Source: Bacteroidaceae bacterium | GTDB lineage: Bacteria > Bacteroidota > Bacteroidia > Bacteroidales > Bacteroidaceae | NCBI GenBank assembly: GCA_900770705.1 | Contig: CAAGLF010000027.1 | Location: 1-64,000 of the forward strand | Length of the DNA stretch: 64,000 nt | Reading direction: 5' to 3' | Part shown: positions 52,574 through 61,530 of the stretch, in pieces | How the letters are laid out: every line of letters starts with the position of its first letter | Numbering within the stretch: the stretch's first letter is position 1 | Program-made: the position numbers and the translations under genes | Notes under the pieces: model-generated | Databases searched by the model: none | Seen by the model: only the letters and a program-made list of their open reading frames with translations | What the model was told of the DNA's origin: nothing

Positions 52574-52581
52574 TACTTTTG
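52574..52581 (+). promoter_or_regulatory. -7 box of the nuclease-rsmE-kinase operon
   Basis: TACTTTTG fits the consensus. ATG 52592 lies 10 nt after it, and the preferred ATG 52682 100 nt after it. Confidence 0.55.
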
Positions 52582-52681
52582 CGGACATCTTATGACAGGA
52601 ACGTCCGCCGGCATTGCCCCCGCGGCTGCGTCCGGCCCTTGTGCACTGCGTGCTCCCTGTCGGCAAACACATTTGACGGCT

Positions 52682-53233
52682 ATGATATTCGGAGAATACG
52701 TGGAACTGGAAATCGAAGGACTCTCTGAGGGAACTTCCCTGCGGGGCATCTACATCGTGGTGCTTCGGGAGAAGGGCGGGAAGAGGCTGCTGCCGCTTCT
52801 CGTGAGCCACGAGGAGTACGGACAGCTCTACGAGGCCATGCGCCATCCGCACCGGGGAGTGGGAGGCGTGTTTGCCGAATGCTTCCGGCGCCTCGATGTG
52901 CAGGCGGACGCCATCTACCTCAATCAGGATGCGCAGGGGAATCAGCGGGCGCTCTTCTCGTTCACACAGCAGGGACATCGCGTGTCTGTGGAGGGCACGC
53001 CGGTAGCGCTCCTGCTGACAGCCATCGAACTGCAGGTGCCCATCGTCTATCCCCGGCGCCTGTTTGAAATGCAGTATCGGCAGCCCGAAGGCGAAGGACT
53101 GCTGGCCGTGCCCATCCGAAATATGTCGCGCGAACTTCTGGAGGCGGCGTTGGCCGACGCTGTGGCGAAGGAGAATTTCGAGCTGGCTTCCGCCCTGCGC
53201 GACGAGCTGAAGCGGCGCACGCAGGCGCAGTGA
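52682..53233 (+). CDS. Bifunctional nuclease (BFN/DUF151) with UVR motif
   Basis: This 183-residue protein has the BFN/DUF151 domain at about 12-125 (RGIYIVVLREKGGKRLLPLL near 21-40; VGGVFAECFRRLDVQADAIY near 61-80) and a C-terminal UvrB/UvrC motif (LADAVAKENFELASALRDEL near 158-177) for protein contacts. Such proteins have reported RNase/DNase activity. I chose ATG 52682 (MIFGEYVELEIEG), the conserved start; an in-frame ATG at 52592, close to the -7 box, would add 30 Ala-rich residues. Confidence 0.88.
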   Translation: MIFGEYVELEIEGLSEGTSLRGIYIVVLREKGGKRLLPLLVSHEEYGQLYEAMRHPHRGVGGVFAECFRRLDVQADAIYLNQDAQGNQRALFSFTQQGHRVSVEGTPVALLLTAIELQVPIVYPRRLFEMQYRQPEGEGLLAVPIRNMSRELLEAALADAVAKENFELASALRDELKRRTQAQ

Positions 53234-53274
53234 CGCTCCGTCTGTGGCCGCCGAACACCCTCTGTTGACCTGCT

Positions 53275-54039
53275 ATGAAAGAAATCCACCTGTTCTACGC
53301 CCCCGACATTGCCACGGAAGCACAACTTCCGGACGACGAGGCAGCCCACGCCGTGCGTGTGCTGCGGATGAAGGAGGGCGACACGCTGCTTGCCACCGAC
53401 GGCAAGGGCACATTCTACGACTGCCGGCTCACGCTGGCCACCCCCAAGCGCTGCCTGCTCCGCATTGAGCGCACCGAACGTCCCGCCCCGCTCTGGCAGG
53501 GACGCATAGAGCTGGCCGTAGCCCCCACCAAGAACATCGACCGCATAGAATGGCTGGCGGAGAAGGCCACCGAGATTGGCTGGGACCGCCTCTGCTTCCT
53601 CGACTGCGCCAACTCCGAGCGCCGCGTGGTAAAGACCGAGCGCATACGCCGCGTCGTGGTGGCCGCAATGAAGCAGAGCCGCAAGCCAGCCGTGCCCGAA
53701 GTGGACGAAATGACGGACTTCGACGCCCTGCTGGCGCAGCCCTTCGACGGGCAGCGCTACATAGCCCACTGCCACGACGCCGCCACACTGCGTGCCGCCG
53801 GCCTTGCACTGCCGGAGCATGCCACGGAGGAGGACGTGAAGCCCTTCCTGGCCGACGTGTTGCGGCCGGAACGCGACGCACAGGTGCTCATAGGCCCCGA
53901 GGGCGACTTTTCGGCCGAAGAAGTGAGGCGCGCTGCCGAAGCAGGATGCCAGCCCGTCAGCCTCGGACGCAGCCGGCTGCGCACGGAGACGGCAGCCCTG
54001 GTGGCCGTTCACCTGATGAATCTCTCCAAACGCCTCTGA
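53275..54039 (+). CDS. rsmE: 16S rRNA m3U1498 methyltransferase
   Basis: This 254-residue SPOUT enzyme has a PUA-like N-terminal domain (about 1-70) with the DDEAAHAVRVLRMKEGDTL block. The knotted SAM site has VLIGPEGDFSAEEVRRA (about 205-221) and VSLGRSRLRTETAALVAV near 230-247. It methylates U1498 of 16S rRNA. It is followed after 26 bp by the kinase/RapZ fusion. Confidence 0.95.
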   Translation: MKEIHLFYAPDIATEAQLPDDEAAHAVRVLRMKEGDTLLATDGKGTFYDCRLTLATPKRCLLRIERTERPAPLWQGRIELAVAPTKNIDRIEWLAEKATEIGWDRLCFLDCANSERRVVKTERIRRVVVAAMKQSRKPAVPEVDEMTDFDALLAQPFDGQRYIAHCHDAATLRAAGLALPEHATEEDVKPFLADVLRPERDAQVLIGPEGDFSAEEVRRAAEAGCQPVSLGRSRLRTETAALVAVHLMNLSKRL

Positions 54040-54065
54040 ACGAATTCCGATAGCCCTATCCCGAT

Positions 54066-55586
54066 ATGCAGCAACTCATACAACTCTATCGCAACCTGTG
54101 CGGTGCGCCGCCCGAACGGGTGGAAGCGCTGGCCAAGGCCGGCAGCAACCGCGAATACGTACGCTTCCACGGCCGCGATGGTCGCACGATGATCGGTGTC
54201 ATCGGCCCCTCGACCGACGAAAACCGCTGTTTCATCCACTTGAGCCGACATTTCCGGAAGAATGGCCTGCCTGTGCCAGAGATACTGGCCGTGGCCGACG
54301 ACGACAGCCGCTATCTGCAGACCGACCTCGGCACCCTGTCGCTCTACCAGGCCCTGCAGCGTGGCAGGGACAACGGCGCCTGCTACGACGAGCGGGAGAC
54401 GGCACTCCTGGTGCGCACCATCCGCCTGCTGCCGCACGTGCAGGTGGAGGGCGCCCGTGGCCTGGACTTCAGCAAGTGCCTGCCTCCCGTGGCCTTCGAC
54501 ACGCAGGCGGCGATGTTCGACCTCAACTACTTCAAATACTGCTTTCTGCGCACCACCGACCTGCCGCACGATGAGGTGCGCCTGGAGCAGGACTTCCGCC
54601 AGCTGGCGGCCGACCTCGTGGCCGACGGCTCCGACACCTTCCTCTACCGCGACTTTCAGGCGCGCAACGTGATGCTGGTGAAGCCGGAAAGCCCGGGCGG
54701 CGAGTGGCAGCCCTATTTCATCGACTTTCAGGGCGGGCAGCGCGGCCCTATGCAGTACGACGTGGCCAGTTTCCTCTGGCAGGCTTCGGCCCGCTACCCG
54801 CAGACACTGCGCGAACGCCTCATCGACGAATACCTCGACGAGCTCCTGACCCTCCACTCGCTCGATACGGACAGCTTCCGCCGCCGGCTGCATCTCTTCG
54901 TGCTTTTCCGCATATTGCAGGTGCTGGGCGCCTATGGCCTGAGGGGCTACTTCGAGCGCAAGAAGTACTTCATCGACAGCATTCCGCCCGCCATACAGAA
55001 TCTGCGGCGCATGCTGCTCGAAGGGGTGGCGGACAACTATCCCTATCTTGGCGACGTGCTGCGGCGTATGGTGGAGCTTCCGCAGTTCAACCCGCCCGTA
55101 TCTGCTCCGAAGAACGCCGCGGAAGCACCGGCCGGCACTCCTGCCGCAGCTCCCGCGCCGGCCGCCTCGCCGCTGGTGGTGAGGGTCTTCAGCTTCTCCT
55201 ACAAACGTGGCATTCCCGATGATCCCAGCGGTAACGGAGGCGGCTACGTGTTCGACTGCCGCGCCACCCACAACCCCGGACGCTACGAGGCGTACAAGCA
55301 GCTCACCGGGCTGGACGCGCCGGTCATACAGTTTCTGGAGGACGATGGCGAGATACTGACCTTCCTCGGTAGCGTGTACAAGTTGGCCGACACCCACGTG
55401 CGCCGGTATATCGAGCGGGGATTTACCAGCCTGCAGTTCGCCTTCGGTTGTACGGGCGGACAACACCGCAGCGTCTACTGTGCGCAGCATTTGGCCGAAT
55501 ATATCCATCGGCAATACGGCGTGGAGGTGCAGCTGACGCACCGCGAGCAGCAGTTGACGGAACACTTTCCTGCCCGCGGACGCTGA
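54066..55586 (+). CDS. Sugar kinase (AmgK-like) fused to RapZ C-terminal domain
   Basis: This 506-residue two-domain protein has an aminoglycoside-phosphotransferase fold at about 1-343, with the catalytic loop LYRDFQARNVML (Asp196, Asn201), the DFG-like YFIDFQGGQ near 217-225, and YDVASFL, as in MurNAc/GlcNAc anomeric kinases of the AmgK group. A Pro/Ala linker (about 344-371) joins a RapZ C-terminal domain (about 372-500) with FGCTGGQHRSVYCAQHLA. The Walker A N-terminal domain of E. coli RapZ is absent. It probably acts in amino-sugar recycling, with the RapZ part perhaps sensing a sugar phosphate; that is inference. Confidence 0.87.
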   Translation: MQQLIQLYRNLCGAPPERVEALAKAGSNREYVRFHGRDGRTMIGVIGPSTDENRCFIHLSRHFRKNGLPVPEILAVADDDSRYLQTDLGTLSLYQALQRGRDNGACYDERETALLVRTIRLLPHVQVEGARGLDFSKCLPPVAFDTQAAMFDLNYFKYCFLRTTDLPHDEVRLEQDFRQLAADLVADGSDTFLYRDFQARNVMLVKPESPGGEWQPYFIDFQGGQRGPMQYDVASFLWQASARYPQTLRERLIDEYLDELLTLHSLDTDSFRRRLHLFVLFRILQVLGAYGLRGYFERKKYFIDSIPPAIQNLRRMLLEGVADNYPYLGDVLRRMVELPQFNPPVSAPKNAAEAPAGTPAAAPAPAASPLVVRVFSFSYKRGIPDDPSGNGGGYVFDCRATHNPGRYEAYKQLTGLDAPVIQFLEDDGEILTFLGSVYKLADTHVRRYIERGFTSLQFAFGCTGGQHRSVYCAQHLAEYIHRQYGVEVQLTHREQQLTEHFPARGR

Positions 55587-55617
55587 GAGGCAGGCCTCTG
55601 GCCGCCCCCGGGAAAAA

Positions 55618-55668
55618 CGACAGCGTGTGAAACGATACCCTCCGGAAGGGACGTTTCACACGCTGTCG
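55618..55668. terminator. Perfect 17-bp hairpin at the kinase/RapZ - queE junction
   Basis: CGACAGCGTGTGAAACG pairs exactly with CGTTTCACACGCTGTCG around a 17-nt loop with a small CCCT/AGGG stem. There is no T run. It lies between two convergent genes. Confidence 0.75.
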
Positions 55669-55701
55669 GCTATGTGTAAATGCTATGTGCGGCGGAAGGG
55701 G

Positions 55702-56277
55702 CTACCGAATGCCCAGCAGTTTGTGCGTCTGCAGCGACAGGCGCCACTGCGGATGGTGCAGGCAGTAGTCGATGGCCTCCTGGATGAGCCGGCGGCTTTC
55801 CTCGCGGTCGCCGGTGTCGCAAGGCTGCAGAAAACGGTGGGTGGCTGGAAACGCCTCGTAGCAGTCGGGCACCGCTCCCGTGTAGACCACCTTGATTTCG
55901 TCGGCTCTGGAGAGTACGATCCGGGCGTCCGGCACAAAAAGGTCCTTGGGCGAGAGCGTTACCCAGTCGACCGCAGCGGGCAGAGGGTGGGTGCCGTTGG
56001 TCTCGACCGCGACAAATTTTCCGGCTGCGTGAAGACGCTCCACGAGCTCCCCGGTGAGGAAGAGGGATGGCTCGCCGCCCGTCAGTACGACGTGGGTGGC
56101 TGGATATGCCGCCACGCCGCGCACAATCTCCTCCGGCGTCATCTCGCGTCCTCCGCGGTGGTCGGTGTCGCAGAACGGGCAGCGGAGATTGCAGCCAGCA
56201 AAGCGCACGAACACCGAGGGCGTCCCGGTGAAGAAGCCCTCGCCTTGCAGCGAATAGAAGAGCTCATTGATCAGCAT
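55702..56277 (-). CDS. queE: 7-carboxy-7-deazaguanine synthase
   Basis: This 191-residue radical SAM enzyme converts CPH4 to 7-carboxy-7-deazaguanine in queuosine/preQ0 synthesis. MLINELFYSLQGEGFFTGTP is the family start, CNLRCPFC (CxxxxxC-type cluster site, about 32-39) binds 4Fe-4S, and VVLTGGEPSLF near 66-76 is the SAM-binding GGEP motif. ATG 56277 is chosen on that basis. queD lies 44 bp upstream. queC and queF are not in the window. Confidence 0.95.
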   Translation of the reverse strand: MLINELFYSLQGEGFFTGTPSVFVRFAGCNLRCPFCDTDHRGGREMTPEEIVRGVAAYPATHVVLTGGEPSLFLTGELVERLHAAGKFVAVETNGTHPLPAAVDWVTLSPKDLFVPDARIVLSRADEIKVVYTGAVPDCYEAFPATHRFLQPCDTGDREESRRLIQEAIDYCLHHPQWRLSLQTHKLLGIR

Positions 56278-56321
56278 GGAGTGGGGAGTGGGGGATAGGG
56301 CGGTGCGGCCGGCGGGGGCGT

Positions 56322-56654
56322 TCAGTCCTTTTCGTAGACGGCAACGTTGCCTTCCGATTCCTGAAAGGCCACCTTGTAACAATGGGGCACGTGGTCGCAA
56401 ATCCACTTGGCAAGGTTCTCGGCCGTGGGATTGAAGGGGAAAAGATCGTTGAGGCATTGGTGGTCCATCTTGTCGAGCACCATCTCCTTGATGTGGGTGA
56501 AGTCGGCCACCATACCGTTCTTGTCCAGCTCTGCGGCCTTGCAGTAGACCGTGACAATGGCGTTGTGCCCGTGGAGCCGCGTACACTTCGAGGAATAATC
56601 CAGTGTCAGCCGATGGGCAAAGGATATTTCGATTCTTTTTTCAACGTAATACAT
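56322..56654 (-). CDS. queD: 6-carboxytetrahydropterin synthase
   Basis: This 110-residue T-fold protein makes the QueE substrate from dihydroneopterin triphosphate. The zinc ligands are in SFAHRL (His14 region) and RLHGHNAIVTV (two His, about 27-37). MVADFTHIKEMVLDKMDHQC near 48-67 includes the conserved Asp-His pair, and NPTAENLAKWI near 75-85 is the family's PT(S/A)EN motif. It is cotranscribed with queE. Confidence 0.95.
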   Translation of the reverse strand: MYYVEKRIEISFAHRLTLDYSSKCTRLHGHNAIVTVYCKAAELDKNGMVADFTHIKEMVLDKMDHQCLNDLFPFNPTAENLAKWICDHVPHCYKVAFQESEGNVAVYEKD

Positions 56655-56723
56655 AAGTAGAAAGGCTTTCGCGCTGTCAGATTCTGTGAACGTGTTGCAT
56701 CTCTGGTGCCGGAGGGGGAAGTA

Positions 56724-57125
56724 TCAGCGCAGGCGCCACTGCTCGCCGTCGTGTACGAGGTGGAGCAGCAGCTCTTCGTGCTCGCCGTTGGCGTAGGAAA
56801 CGACCAGATAGGCCTTCAGGGTTCTCCCGTTGCGGCAGGGCTCCGTGCGGTTGACGCGGATACTGTCGATTTTCCCCTTGTCGGCCGCCACCTTTCGGGC
56901 CCGCTGCTTGAAGAGGAGTGCCAGCTCCTGCCGGTAGTCCTCCGGAAGGCTGTCGCAGGAGTGCATGGCGTCGACACAGGCGGCGTATTCGCCATTGGCC
57001 TGCTGTGCGAAAAGCGCTTCAATCTCCGCGTCCTTGGGCAGTGCCGGCGCCTTGCCGTCTCCGTGGTGGGAGCAGGCAGCGAGTAGCCACGGCATCAAGA
57101 GTCCGGACAGTGTGGTTGTTTTCAT
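56724..57125 (-). CDS. Small putative lipoprotein downstream of der
   Basis: This 133-residue protein starts MKTTTLSGLLMPWLLAACSH, a lipobox with the lipid Cys at 18. The mature part is short: a helical segment (about 28-75) and beta strands with YLVVSYANGEHEELLLHLVH near the end. I recognise no family. Its ATG directly abuts the der stop (0 bp gap), so it is cotranscribed and possibly translationally coupled with der. Confidence 0.75.
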   Translation of the reverse strand: MKTTTLSGLLMPWLLAACSHHGDGKAPALPKDAEIEALFAQQANGEYAACVDAMHSCDSLPEDYRQELALLFKQRARKVAADKGKIDSIRVNRTEPCRNGRTLKAYLVVSYANGEHEELLLHLVHDGEQWRLR

Positions 57126-58445
57126 TTATTTCTGACGGATGAAGATGTTGATGGGAGTTCCCGTGAAGTTCCAGCGCTCACGGATTTTGTTTTCGAGGAA
57201 ACGCTTGTACGGCTCCTTGATGTATTGCGGCAGGTTGGCGTAGAACACGAACGAGGGAATGCGCGTGTCGGGCAGTTGGGAGCAGTACTTGATCTTGATG
57301 TACTTGCCCTTGAGCGAGGGGGGCGGATAGGCTTCGATGAGCGGCAGCATCTCTTCGTTGAGCCTTGAGGTGGAAATGCGTGCCTTGCGGTTGAGGTAGA
57401 CTTCCTTGGCCGTCTCGAGCACCTTGAATATACGCTGTTTCGTCAGGGCCGAGGCAAAGATGATGGGGAAGTCCGTGAAGGGCGCCATCCGCTGACGTAT
57501 GGCCGACTCGAAGTGGTCTATGGCTTTCTGCGACTTGTCTTCGACGAGATCCCACTTGTTGACGACGACGACGAGGCTCTTGCTGTTCTTCTGAATCAGC
57601 TGGAAGATGTTCAGGTCCTGCCCCTCAATGCCGCGTGTGGCGTCGATAAGCAGCAGGCAGACGTCGGCATATTCTATCGCCCGTATGGAGCGCATCACGC
57701 TATAGAACTCCAAGTCTTCCGTGACTTTGTTCTTTTTTCGAATCCCTGCCGTGTCTACCAGATAGAAGTCGAATCCAAATTTATCGTATCGTGTCAGAAT
57801 GGAATCGCGTGTGGTACCGGCGATGTCCGTAACTATATGGCGGTCTTCGCCGATGAAGGCGTTGATGAGCGAGCTCTTGCCCACATTCGGACGTCCGACG
57901 ATGGCAAACCGCGGTATGCCGTCTTCGCTGTCGTCGTTGGCCGCGTCCTTGCCCAGTTTCTCGAGTATTATATCCAGCAGGTCGCCCGTACCGCTGCCTG
58001 TAGCGGCACTCACGCAGTAGGGATCGCCCAGCCCGAGCGCGTAGAAGTCGGCGGAGCCGTACTGGTCTTCGGTGTTGTCCGTCTTGTTGGCGCAGAGGAT
58101 GACGGGTACCGTCTTGTTGCGTCGCAGCACCTCGGCCACTTGCATATCCAGGTCGGTCACTCCGTTCTTTACGTCGACGAGGAAGAGGATGAGGTCGCTC
58201 TCCTCGGTGGCGATGAGCACCTGCTTGCGGATTTCCTCCTCGAAGATGTCGTCAGAGTTGACCACCCAGCCGCCTGTGTCGACAAGGGAGAACTCTCTGT
58301 TACCCCATTGGCATTTGCCATATTGGCGGTCGCGCGTCGTGCCGGCCTCGTCGGAGACAATGGCAGAGCGTGTGCCCGTCAGGCGATTGAATAAAGTGGA
58401 TTTCCCTACGTTGGGGCGTCCTACGATGGCTACTAATTGGGACAT
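57126..58445 (-). CDS. der: Ribosome biogenesis GTPase Der
   Basis: This 439-residue protein has two tandem GTPase domains, each with a P-loop ([17 protein letters not shown] near 6-22; [17 protein letters not shown] near 181-197) and the VDTGG / VDTAG switch motifs, then a C-terminal KH-like domain (about 350-439) ending NIFIRQK. It is required for 50S assembly. It lies 58 bp after era in the same operon. Confidence 0.97.
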   Translation of the reverse strand: MSQLVAIVGRPNVGKSTLFNRLTGTRSAIVSDEAGTTRDRQYGKCQWGNREFSLVDTGGWVVNSDDIFEEEIRKQVLIATEESDLILFLVDVKNGVTDLDMQVAEVLRRNKTVPVILCANKTDNTEDQYGSADFYALGLGDPYCVSAATGSGTGDLLDIILEKLGKDAANDDSEDGIPRFAIVGRPNVGKSSLINAFIGEDRHIVTDIAGTTRDSILTRYDKFGFDFYLVDTAGIRKKNKVTEDLEFYSVMRSIRAIEYADVCLLLIDATRGIEGQDLNIFQLIQKNSKSLVVVVNKWDLVEDKSQKAIDHFESAIRQRMAPFTDFPIIFASALTKQRIFKVLETAKEVYLNRKARISTSRLNEEMLPLIEAYPPPSLKGKYIKIKYCSQLPDTRIPSFVFYANLPQYIKEPYKRFLENKIRERWNFTGTPINIFIRQK

Positions 58446-58503
58446 ATTTTTGCTGAATTTGAAAGTTGGGGGGTGAAGTGTTGGGGAAAGTGGGAGCTAC
58501 GGC

Positions 58504-59388
58504 TTAGTCGGTCTTGTATCCGTAGACTTCCAGACGCTTGGCCGATTGCCTCCAGTCCTTGTCGACTTTCACGAATATCTCCAGATAGATGTTTTTGCCG
58601 AAGAAGCGCTCCAAAGTCTTGCGGGCCTCGGTCGATACTTTTTTCAGCGCAACGCCTTTGTGGCCGATGATAATGCCTTTCTGGCTGTCGCGCTCCACGA
58701 AGATGACGGCATTGATGTGTATGGTGCGTTCCGACTCCTTGAATTGCTCCACCACCACCTCCACCGAGTAGGGAATTTCCTTGTCGTAGTACAGCAGGAT
58801 TTTCTCCCGGATGATTTCGGTGACGAAGAAGCGTGCCGGCTTGTCCGTCCACTGGTTCTTGTCGAAATAGGGTGGCGACTCCGGCAGCAGTTCCTTGATT
58901 CTCCGCAGTACGTTGTCAACGTTGAATCGTGCTTGTGCCGAGACGGGGAAGATTTCTGCCCCGGGAAGTTTCTCGTGCCACTCCGCCACAAGTTTTTCGA
59001 GGTCGCCCTGATTGGACAGGTCTATCTTATTGATGAGCACGAGTACGGGAACATTCATTTTCGCCACCTTGCTGATGAAGTCCTCGTTCTTTTCTCCTTT
59101 TTCCACGACGTCTGTCACGTAGAGCAGTATGTCAGCGTCTTTCAGTGCGGACTCCGAGAAGGCGAGCATGCTCTCCTGCAGTTTGTAGTTGGGCTTCAGC
59201 ACGCCGGGCGTGTCGGAAAATACGATTTGTGCGTCGTCGGAGTTGATAATGCCCATTATGCGGTGGCGTGTGGTCTGCGCCTTGAAAGTCGCGATGCTTA
59301 TCCGCTCGCCGACGAAGAGGTTCATCAGCGTGCTTTTGCCCACGTTGGGGTTGCCGACGATGTTGACAAAACCGGATTTGTGGCTCAT
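58504..59388 (-). CDS. era: GTPase Era
   Basis: This 294-residue protein has G1 [15 protein letters not shown] near 11-25, G3 SDTPGV near 59, G4 LINKIDL near 119, and a C-terminal KH domain (about 205-290) with GIIIGHKGVALKKVSTEARK that binds the 3' end of 16S rRNA. It matures the 30S subunit. The order fabH-era-der is typical for Bacteroidales. Confidence 0.97.
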   Translation of the reverse strand: MSHKSGFVNIVGNPNVGKSTLMNLFVGERISIATFKAQTTRHRIMGIINSDDAQIVFSDTPGVLKPNYKLQESMLAFSESALKDADILLYVTDVVEKGEKNEDFISKVAKMNVPVLVLINKIDLSNQGDLEKLVAEWHEKLPGAEIFPVSAQARFNVDNVLRRIKELLPESPPYFDKNQWTDKPARFFVTEIIREKILLYYDKEIPYSVEVVVEQFKESERTIHINAVIFVERDSQKGIIIGHKGVALKKVSTEARKTLERFFGKNIYLEIFVKVDKDWRQSAKRLEVYGYKTD

Positions 59389-59499
59389 AGGAGTGATGGT
59401 GTGCTTGGAAGGGTTTTCAGGGTAATGGCTATTTTGTCAGCCAAGGCCGGGCAGACAAATTTCCACCCGGCCCGTCGGCTGCTATCTGTATAGAAGGGT

Positions 59500-60498
59500 T
59501 TACTGTCCGTCGTATCCCCATTTCATATAGGCGGCGCCCCACGTGAATCCGGCTCCGAAGGCGGTGAGTATCAGGTTGTCGCCTTTCTTGAGTTGCTTTT
59601 CGTAATCCCAGAGTGCCAGTGGAAGCGTTCCGGCCGAGGTGTTGCCGTAGCGTTGGATATTGAGCATTACCTTCTCCATAGGCAGGGAGAGGCGATGGGC
59701 TACTGCCTCGATGATGCGTACATTGGCCTGATGGGGGATCACCCACGCTATGTTTTCGTGCGACAGGCCATTGCGTTCGGCGATGAGTGCGCTGGCGTCG
59801 CTCATGTTGGTTACGGCAAACTTGAATACGGTGCGTCCCTCTTGGTGCAGATAGTGCATGCGGTGGTCGATGGTGAAGTGGCTCGGGGAGCAGACGGAGC
59901 CGCCGGCCTTCATACAGAGGAAAGGCAGGCCCAAACCGTCGGTTCTGAGATAAGAGTCCTTCCATCCGAGATCTTCTGTCGTGGGTTCCACGAGTACGGC
60001 TGCCGCGCCGTCGCCGAAGATGGGACACGTGGCGCGGTCGGTGTAGTCGACCATAGAGGACATTTTGTCGGCGCCGCAAACGATAATCTTTTTGTAGCGT
60101 CCGCTTTGCACCATACCTGCAGCTGCGTCCATTGCGAAGAGGAAACCACAGCAGGCTGCCTGCATATCGATTGCAAAGGCGTTTTTCATGCCTAAGCGGC
60201 CGATAACGATGCTGGACGTGGAGGGAAAGTGGAAGTCTGGTGTGGTAGTTGCCACTATCAGGCAGTCTATTTCCTGCGGATCGGTATTGGTCTTTTCGAG
60301 GAGTTGCTTGACGGCTTTTCTGGCGAGGTAGCTGGTTCCGAGTCCTTCTTCGTTGAGAATGCGGCGTTCCTTGATACCGATTCGTGTCATTATCCACTCG
60401 TCGTTGGTGTCCACCATTTTGGAGAGCTCGTCGTTGCTCAAGACGTACTCAGGCACGTATCCGCCTACGCCTGTGATGACGGCATTTATATTGTTCAT
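59500..60498 (-). CDS. fabH: Beta-ketoacyl-ACP synthase III
   Basis: This 332-residue thiolase-fold enzyme starts fatty acid chains from acetyl-CoA (or branched acyl-CoA) and malonyl-ACP. The triad is visible: Cys116 in [12 protein letters not shown], His in [13 protein letters not shown] near 255, and Asn in [16 protein letters not shown] near 285. Its position after rpmF follows the widespread rpmF-(plsX)-fabH cluster, without plsX here. Confidence 0.96.
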   Translation of the reverse strand: MNNINAVITGVGGYVPEYVLSNDELSKMVDTNDEWIMTRIGIKERRILNEEGLGTSYLARKAVKQLLEKTNTDPQEIDCLIVATTTPDFHFPSTSSIVIGRLGMKNAFAIDMQAACCGFLFAMDAAAGMVQSGRYKKIIVCGADKMSSMVDYTDRATCPIFGDGAAAVLVEPTTEDLGWKDSYLRTDGLGLPFLCMKAGGSVCSPSHFTIDHRMHYLHQEGRTVFKFAVTNMSDASALIAERNGLSHENIAWVIPHQANVRIIEAVAHRLSLPMEKVMLNIQRYGNTSAGTLPLALWDYEKQLKKGDNLILTAFGAGFTWGAAYMKWGYDGQ

Positions 60499-60661
60499 TA
60501 CGGTAGGTCTGATTTAGTTGTCAATACTACAAAGTCCGACCTTCTCAAGCGGGCTCAATCGGGTCGTGCAATGTTTCTCACAAAGAAAGTGAGAGTTGAA
60601 AGCGGAAAGTTGTCTTTTCTCTCCGCCCTCAACTCTCTTGTGCTTCATTCGTAGTGTGGCA

Positions 60662-60850
60662 TTACTCGGCCGTTTCTTCCTTTACGACAGCGAGTTTTCC
60701 GCGATAGTAGCCGCAGGTGGGGCATACGGTGTGATAAATGTGCCATCCTCCGCAGTTGGGGCAGATTGCCATAGTGGGCATAGTTGCCTTGTCGTGGGTT
60801 CTACGTTTGAGTGTACGGGTTTTGGATTGTCTTCTTTTAGGATGTGCCAT
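60662..60850 (-). CDS. rpmF: 50S ribosomal protein L32
   Basis: This 62-residue protein has the basic N-terminus MAHPKRRQSKTRTLKRRTHD and a zinc ribbon with CPNCG and CPTCG (about 31-49), so it is the zinc-binding (C+) form. It lies 55 bp after the DUF177 gene and 163 bp before fabH; the latter gap shows no terminator, so the operon probably continues. Confidence 0.97.
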   Translation of the reverse strand: MAHPKRRQSKTRTLKRRTHDKATMPTMAICPNCGGWHIYHTVCPTCGYYRGKLAVVKEETAE

Positions 60851-60905
60851 GGTTCTTTGGTCTATTTGATTGTTTCTGATTTGTCGGATGGTGTATGGCG
60901 CGGGT

Positions 60906-61361
60906 TCATTCGTCCGGGCCGGCTATGTATTTTGCCACGTCTTCGTTGCATTCTCCGTGGCGGTGTTTCCGCTGGAGGGGCAGCGCGAGCAGGATGGTTT
61001 CGTAGATGTCCCACGACAGGTCGTAGGCCACTTGTGAGGCCGGTATGGCTGTCACCTCGTCGGTCGGCTCCGGGAGTTCGTCTTCGTAGGCCACCTGAAG
61101 GGTGTCTTCGGCTTCCACCGGGATTTCCAGGTCGTCAAGGCAGCAGTCGCAGGGTACGATGACGCTGCCTTCGGCCTTGATGTGTATCCGAAACAGGCTT
61201 CCGGCGCTTTCTCTGACGCTGATGCTGGCAGTCACGTGTCCGTCGGTGATTTCCTGCTGGTCGAGATGGCGGAAAAAGCTGCCGTTGAGCGTGGTCTCCA
61301 CGTTCAGTCCCTCCCGGGGGAGGCTGCGTAAGTTTATGTTCAGCGGCTCGTTGCTCGACAT
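60906..61361 (-). CDS. DUF177 (YceD-like) protein
   Basis: This 151-residue protein has the YceD/DUF177 core around SVIVPCDCCLDDLEIPVEAE (about 66-85, CxxC-like cysteines) and acidic DELPEPTDEV near 94-103. The family is always next to rpmF and is linked to 23S rRNA or large-subunit maturation. ATG 61361 (MSSNEPLNINLRSL) lies exactly 8 nt after the -7 box, so the mRNA is probably leaderless; a start 14 codons further up would overlap the promoter itself. Confidence 0.88.
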   Translation of the reverse strand: MSSNEPLNINLRSLPREGLNVETTLNGSFFRHLDQQEITDGHVTASISVRESAGSLFRIHIKAEGSVIVPCDCCLDDLEIPVEAEDTLQVAYEDELPEPTDEVTAIPASQVAYDLSWDIYETILLALPLQRKHRHGECNEDVAKYIAGPDE

Positions 61362-61369
61362 AGCGGCTG

Positions 61370-61377
61370 CAAAGTTA
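61370..61377 (-). promoter_or_regulatory. -7 box of the DUF177-rpmF-fabH-era-der operon
   Basis: TAACTTTG on the minus strand, preceded by an A/T run, ends 8 nt before the ATG. It would drive at least five genes from a leaderless start. Confidence 0.6.
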
Positions 61378-61530
61378 GCAATTTTTTTTTGGATAGGAAG
61401 CATATTTGCCGCTATTTTTTATCCGCAGCCGCCGTTTGTCTGGCCAGCCTGGCCGGTTGGGGGGCGGGTAGGGCGGCGGGTGGCCTTGGGATGGCTATAT
61501 AAATAATGTACGCGCGCGCGATGTCTGGCG

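Larger units (their letters stand above)
52340..52681 (+). other. Spacer between the GNAT and nuclease genes
   Basis: This 342-bp spacer holds the GNAT terminator, a tail shared with the gltBD terminator region, and the -7 box of the next operon. An in-frame ATG at 52592 is a possible alternative start for the next gene. Confidence 0.6.

Noticed and set aside
48088..61510. TATATAAATAATGT found before the MFS gene (near 48092) and near 61496
   Set aside because: At the first site it includes the start codon and at the second it lies after the porin stop on the other strand, so position and orientation differ. A chance match of an AT-rich word is likely.
61511..61520. An alternating CGCGCGCGCG tract between the DUF177 and porin genes
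   Set aside because: Five CG steps are too short to claim a Z-DNA or regulatory role in a GC-rich genome.
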